This document shows positions 62,514-64,000 of a stretch of 64,000 nucleotides of DNA, in pieces. The stretch comes from Planococcus maritimus. GTDB lineage: Bacteria > Bacillota > Bacilli > Bacillales_A > Planococcaceae. Under the pieces are notes generated by a model. The model ran no database searches and had not been told where the DNA came from. It saw nothing but the letters and a program-made list of their open reading frames with translations. The position numbers and the translations under genes were made by a program. The stretch spans positions 496,001-560,000 of the forward strand of contig NZ_LTZG01000001.1 in assembly GCF_001592825.1 (NCBI RefSeq). The letters are read 5' to 3'. Position 1 is the first letter of the stretch, and each line of letters opens with the position of its first letter.

Positions 62514-63189
62514 AGCCGTAATCACCTCCGGCTGCGTCGCGTACAATCAGCCCGCCTTCAATAGCGATAACGCGATGTCTCAATTTGTTAACGATTTCTC
62601 GGTTGTGGGTCGCCATGATAATGGTCGTCCCTGTCGAATTGATCTGTTCGAAAAGATTCATGATATCCCACGATGTATCAGGGTCAAGGTTGCCTGTTGG
62701 CTCATCGGCGATCATGATTTTCGGTGTATTGACGATGGAACGGGCGATAGATACACGCTGCTGTTCACCACCGGACAATTCACGGGGGAACATTTTCGCT
62801 TTATGCTTCAACCCAACCATGTCCAATACTTCCATGACACGATCTTTGATGATTCGAGGTTTCTCCTCGATAACCTCTAATGCAAAGGCAACATTTTCAT
62901 AAACATTTAAGCGCGGCAATAATTTGAAATCCTGGAATACGACACCGATATCACGGCGCAGAAAAGGAACTTTCCGGTTTTTCAATTTGGCGATATCTTT
63001 TCCATCGACCAGCATTTGCCCTGAAGATGGACGTTCTTCCCGATACATCATCTTGATGAACGTCGATTTACCGGCTCCGCTTGGCCCAACGATATAGACA
63101 AATTCGCCTTGGTCAATCTCAACATTCAAACCATTGAGTGCCACAATACCGTTCGGATATTTTTTATAGACATTTTTCATTTGTATCAT
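62503..63189 (-). CDS. ftsE: Cell division ATP-binding protein FtsE
   Basis: A 228-residue ABC ATPase. Walker A is GPSGAGKST, the Q-loop is FQDFKLL, the signature is LSGGEQQRVSIA, Walker B is IMIADEPTGNLD, and the switch is MATHNRE. It overlaps ftsX by 11 bp, so the two are co-translated. ATG 63189 follows AGGTGG. Confidence 0.96.
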   Translation of the reverse strand: MIQMKNVYKKYPNGIVALNGLNVEIDQGEFVYIVGPSGAGKSTFIKMMYREERPSSGQMLVDGKDIAKLKNRKVPFLRRDIGVVFQDFKLLPRLNVYENVAFALEVIEEKPRIIKDRVMEVLDMVGLKHKAKMFPRELSGGEQQRVSIARSIVNTPKIMIADEPTGNLDPDTSWDIMNLFEQINSTGTTIIMATHNREIVNKLRHRVIAIEGGLIVRDAAGGDYGYED

Positions 63190-63267
63190 TTATAAACCAC
63201 CTATTAATCATCCGGCATATTGCCGAATTTAATTTCCCATGTACGTAGCAAATTTTGCAGCACGGTT

Positions 63268-63276
63268 ATTATAACA
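63268..63276 (-). promoter_or_regulatory. Extended -10 promoter of ftsEX
   Basis: Minus-strand TGTTATAAT (TG-n-TATAAT) about 80 bp before ftsE. The -35 region is poor, as is common with extended -10 promoters. Confidence 0.5.
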
Positions 63277-63425
63277 CTCCTAAACTTCTTTTTTGTTACA
63301 GTTACATTTCAATTCAGACTCAGTCTCTATACAATTAATTATCTGAAAGTTCGATAATTTTAAGGCAAATTTCATTGCTAGCTTCCTTATTTTTATCATT
63401 TGTCTTTATATTCTCCTTGTTTTTT

Positions 63426-63468
63426 GGCAAAAAAAATAAACCGGTCAACAACCCGGTTTATTTTTGGT
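63426..63468 (-). terminator. cccB terminator
   Basis: Minus-strand AATAAACCGG/CCGGTTTATT stem followed by a T-run. The cccB stop codon is in the first arm. Confidence 0.88.
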
Positions 63469-63799
63469 TTGCAAGATATTCAGCTACAGCTTGTGCTTCT
63501 TCACCTTCGATAATGTTTGGAGGCATTGCGCCTTGCCCATTTTCAATAACTGATAGGATTTCTTCTTGAGATAAGCGGGATCCTACATCATTTAGTGCTG
63601 GGAAACTGCCTCCGCCTTCCAAGTTTTCACCGTGGCATGAAATACAGTTTTGCTGAATAACTGCTTCAGCGTCTACTGTTGTTGTTTCCGTTTCGCCACC
63701 TGTGTCAGCAGGCTCTTCTGGAGATGATTCTTCTTCGCCTCCGCATGCACCAAGAACCAGAACAGAACCGAACAATACCGTCATCAATTGTTTTTTCAT
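63458..63799 (-). CDS. cccB: Cytochrome c551 (lipoprotein)
   Basis: A 113-residue lipoprotein. Lipobox LGAC with Cys19, a Glu/Pro/Thr linker, then a small class I cytochrome c domain with haem motif C52-I-S-C55-H56 and axial Met91 in GAMPP. It carries electrons on the outer face of the membrane. In B. subtilis cccB lies beside ftsE and yvjA, the same order as here. Confidence 0.93.
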   Translation of the reverse strand: MKKQLMTVLFGSVLVLGACGGEEESSPEEPADTGGETETTTVDAEAVIQQNCISCHGENLEGGGSFPALNDVGSRLSQEEILSVIENGQGAMPPNIIEGEEAQAVAEYLANQK

Positions 63800-63853
63800 G
63801 GAAATCCTCCTCTGCGTTTTGCTTATTTTACCTTCTATAGGAGTATACCAAAT

Positions 63854-64000
63854 TTAGGCACGTTTGAAACCTTCTCCTAACACTTCAGATGCGTCGGATA
63901 CAATAACAAACGCTTGCGGATCGATTAACTTCACCAATTGTTTTAACCTTGTGAACTCTGTTTGTGGAATGACGACCATCAAAATCGGCTTTTCGTTTCC
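63854..64000 (-). CDS. yvjA: YitT-family membrane protein, C-terminal fragment (YvjA)
   Basis: The last 48 codons of a gene running off the right edge. The tail KPILMVVIPQTEFTRLKQL, then DPQAFVIVSDASEVLGEGFK, is the DUF2179 domain that ends YitT-family proteins. Its position next to cccB matches B. subtilis yvjA. The membrane part is outside the window. Confidence 0.88.
   Translation of the reverse strand, partial: GNEKPILMVVIPQTEFTRLKQLVKLIDPQAFVIVSDASEVLGEGFKRA

Noticed and set aside
63337-63351. AATTATCTGAAAGTT, a 13/15 match to the CodY box.
   Set aside because: Two mismatches in AT-rich DNA upstream of ftsE are likely to be chance, and there is no metabolic link.

Overview
The window is chromosomal DNA from a Gram-positive bacterium of the Bacillales. 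It most likely comes from the Planococcaceae (Planococcus-like). The evidence is strong AGGAGG-type ribosome-binding sites, a tryptophan T-box leader, FapR, CtsR, CcpA and CodY-type operators, diacyl-lipoprotein signal peptides, and long stretches of Bacillus subtilis-like gene order (yjc, yjb, app/opp, yit/yis and yvj blocks). The genus is inferred. I see no rRNA, tRNA, prophage, insertion sequence or CRISPR array.

Layout. 1-3225 (minus) is a TAXI-type TRAP transporter operon: substrate-binding lipoprotein, DUF1850 protein and fused permease. A promoter and a perfect CcpA site precede it. 3355-5793 holds a PgpA-like protein, then the yjcH-yjcG-yjcF trio. 5840-8080 holds fabI (FapR-controlled) and mgtE. 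8168-13398 is the yjb block: prpE, RluD-type pseudouridine synthase, NAD kinase, RelQ alarmone synthetase, CYTH protein, truncated globin and SpxH. 13440-13690 holds a small RNA matching RoxS/RsaE, with Rex-like and ResD-like sites and a second, CcpA-site-bearing promoter upstream. 13864-18279 holds pepF, coiA, mecA and spx, so the Spx/MecA/SpxH proteolysis network and the redox sRNA lie within a few kilobases of one another. 18681-19880 is a secreted DUF4015 glycosidase-like protein.

20055-33722 contains two complete oligopeptide ABC transporters: oppABCDF with a CodY-like box, and appDFABC. They flank a DUF3899 protein and T-box-regulated trpS. 33964-36237 is the fabH-fabF operon with a second FapR box. 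36776-38985 is a clpB that lacks its N-domain and has a CtsR operator. A dispersed-repeat-like element sits at its 3' end. 39048-46476 is the yit/yis block: YitW, YitV, YitU, DegV, CoA-disulfide reductase, a GH13 protein whose catalytic residues are replaced, YisL and YisK.

46520-54768 holds a DUF418 membrane protein and the AddAB recombination nuclease, with a LexA-like palindrome upstream. 54843-58058 holds a TVP38-family protein, the azlCD branched-chain amino acid exporter, csbA and minJ. 58140-59833 pairs a PLP sulfur-amino-acid enzyme with a TlpA/ResA thioredoxin. 60003-63189 places a CwlO/PcsB-like M23 hydrolase beside ftsX-ftsE, its expected activator. The window ends with cytochrome c551 (cccB) and the C-terminus of a YitT-family protein.

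Regulatory sites are read by eye. Family assignments rest on motifs and gene order, not on database searches.
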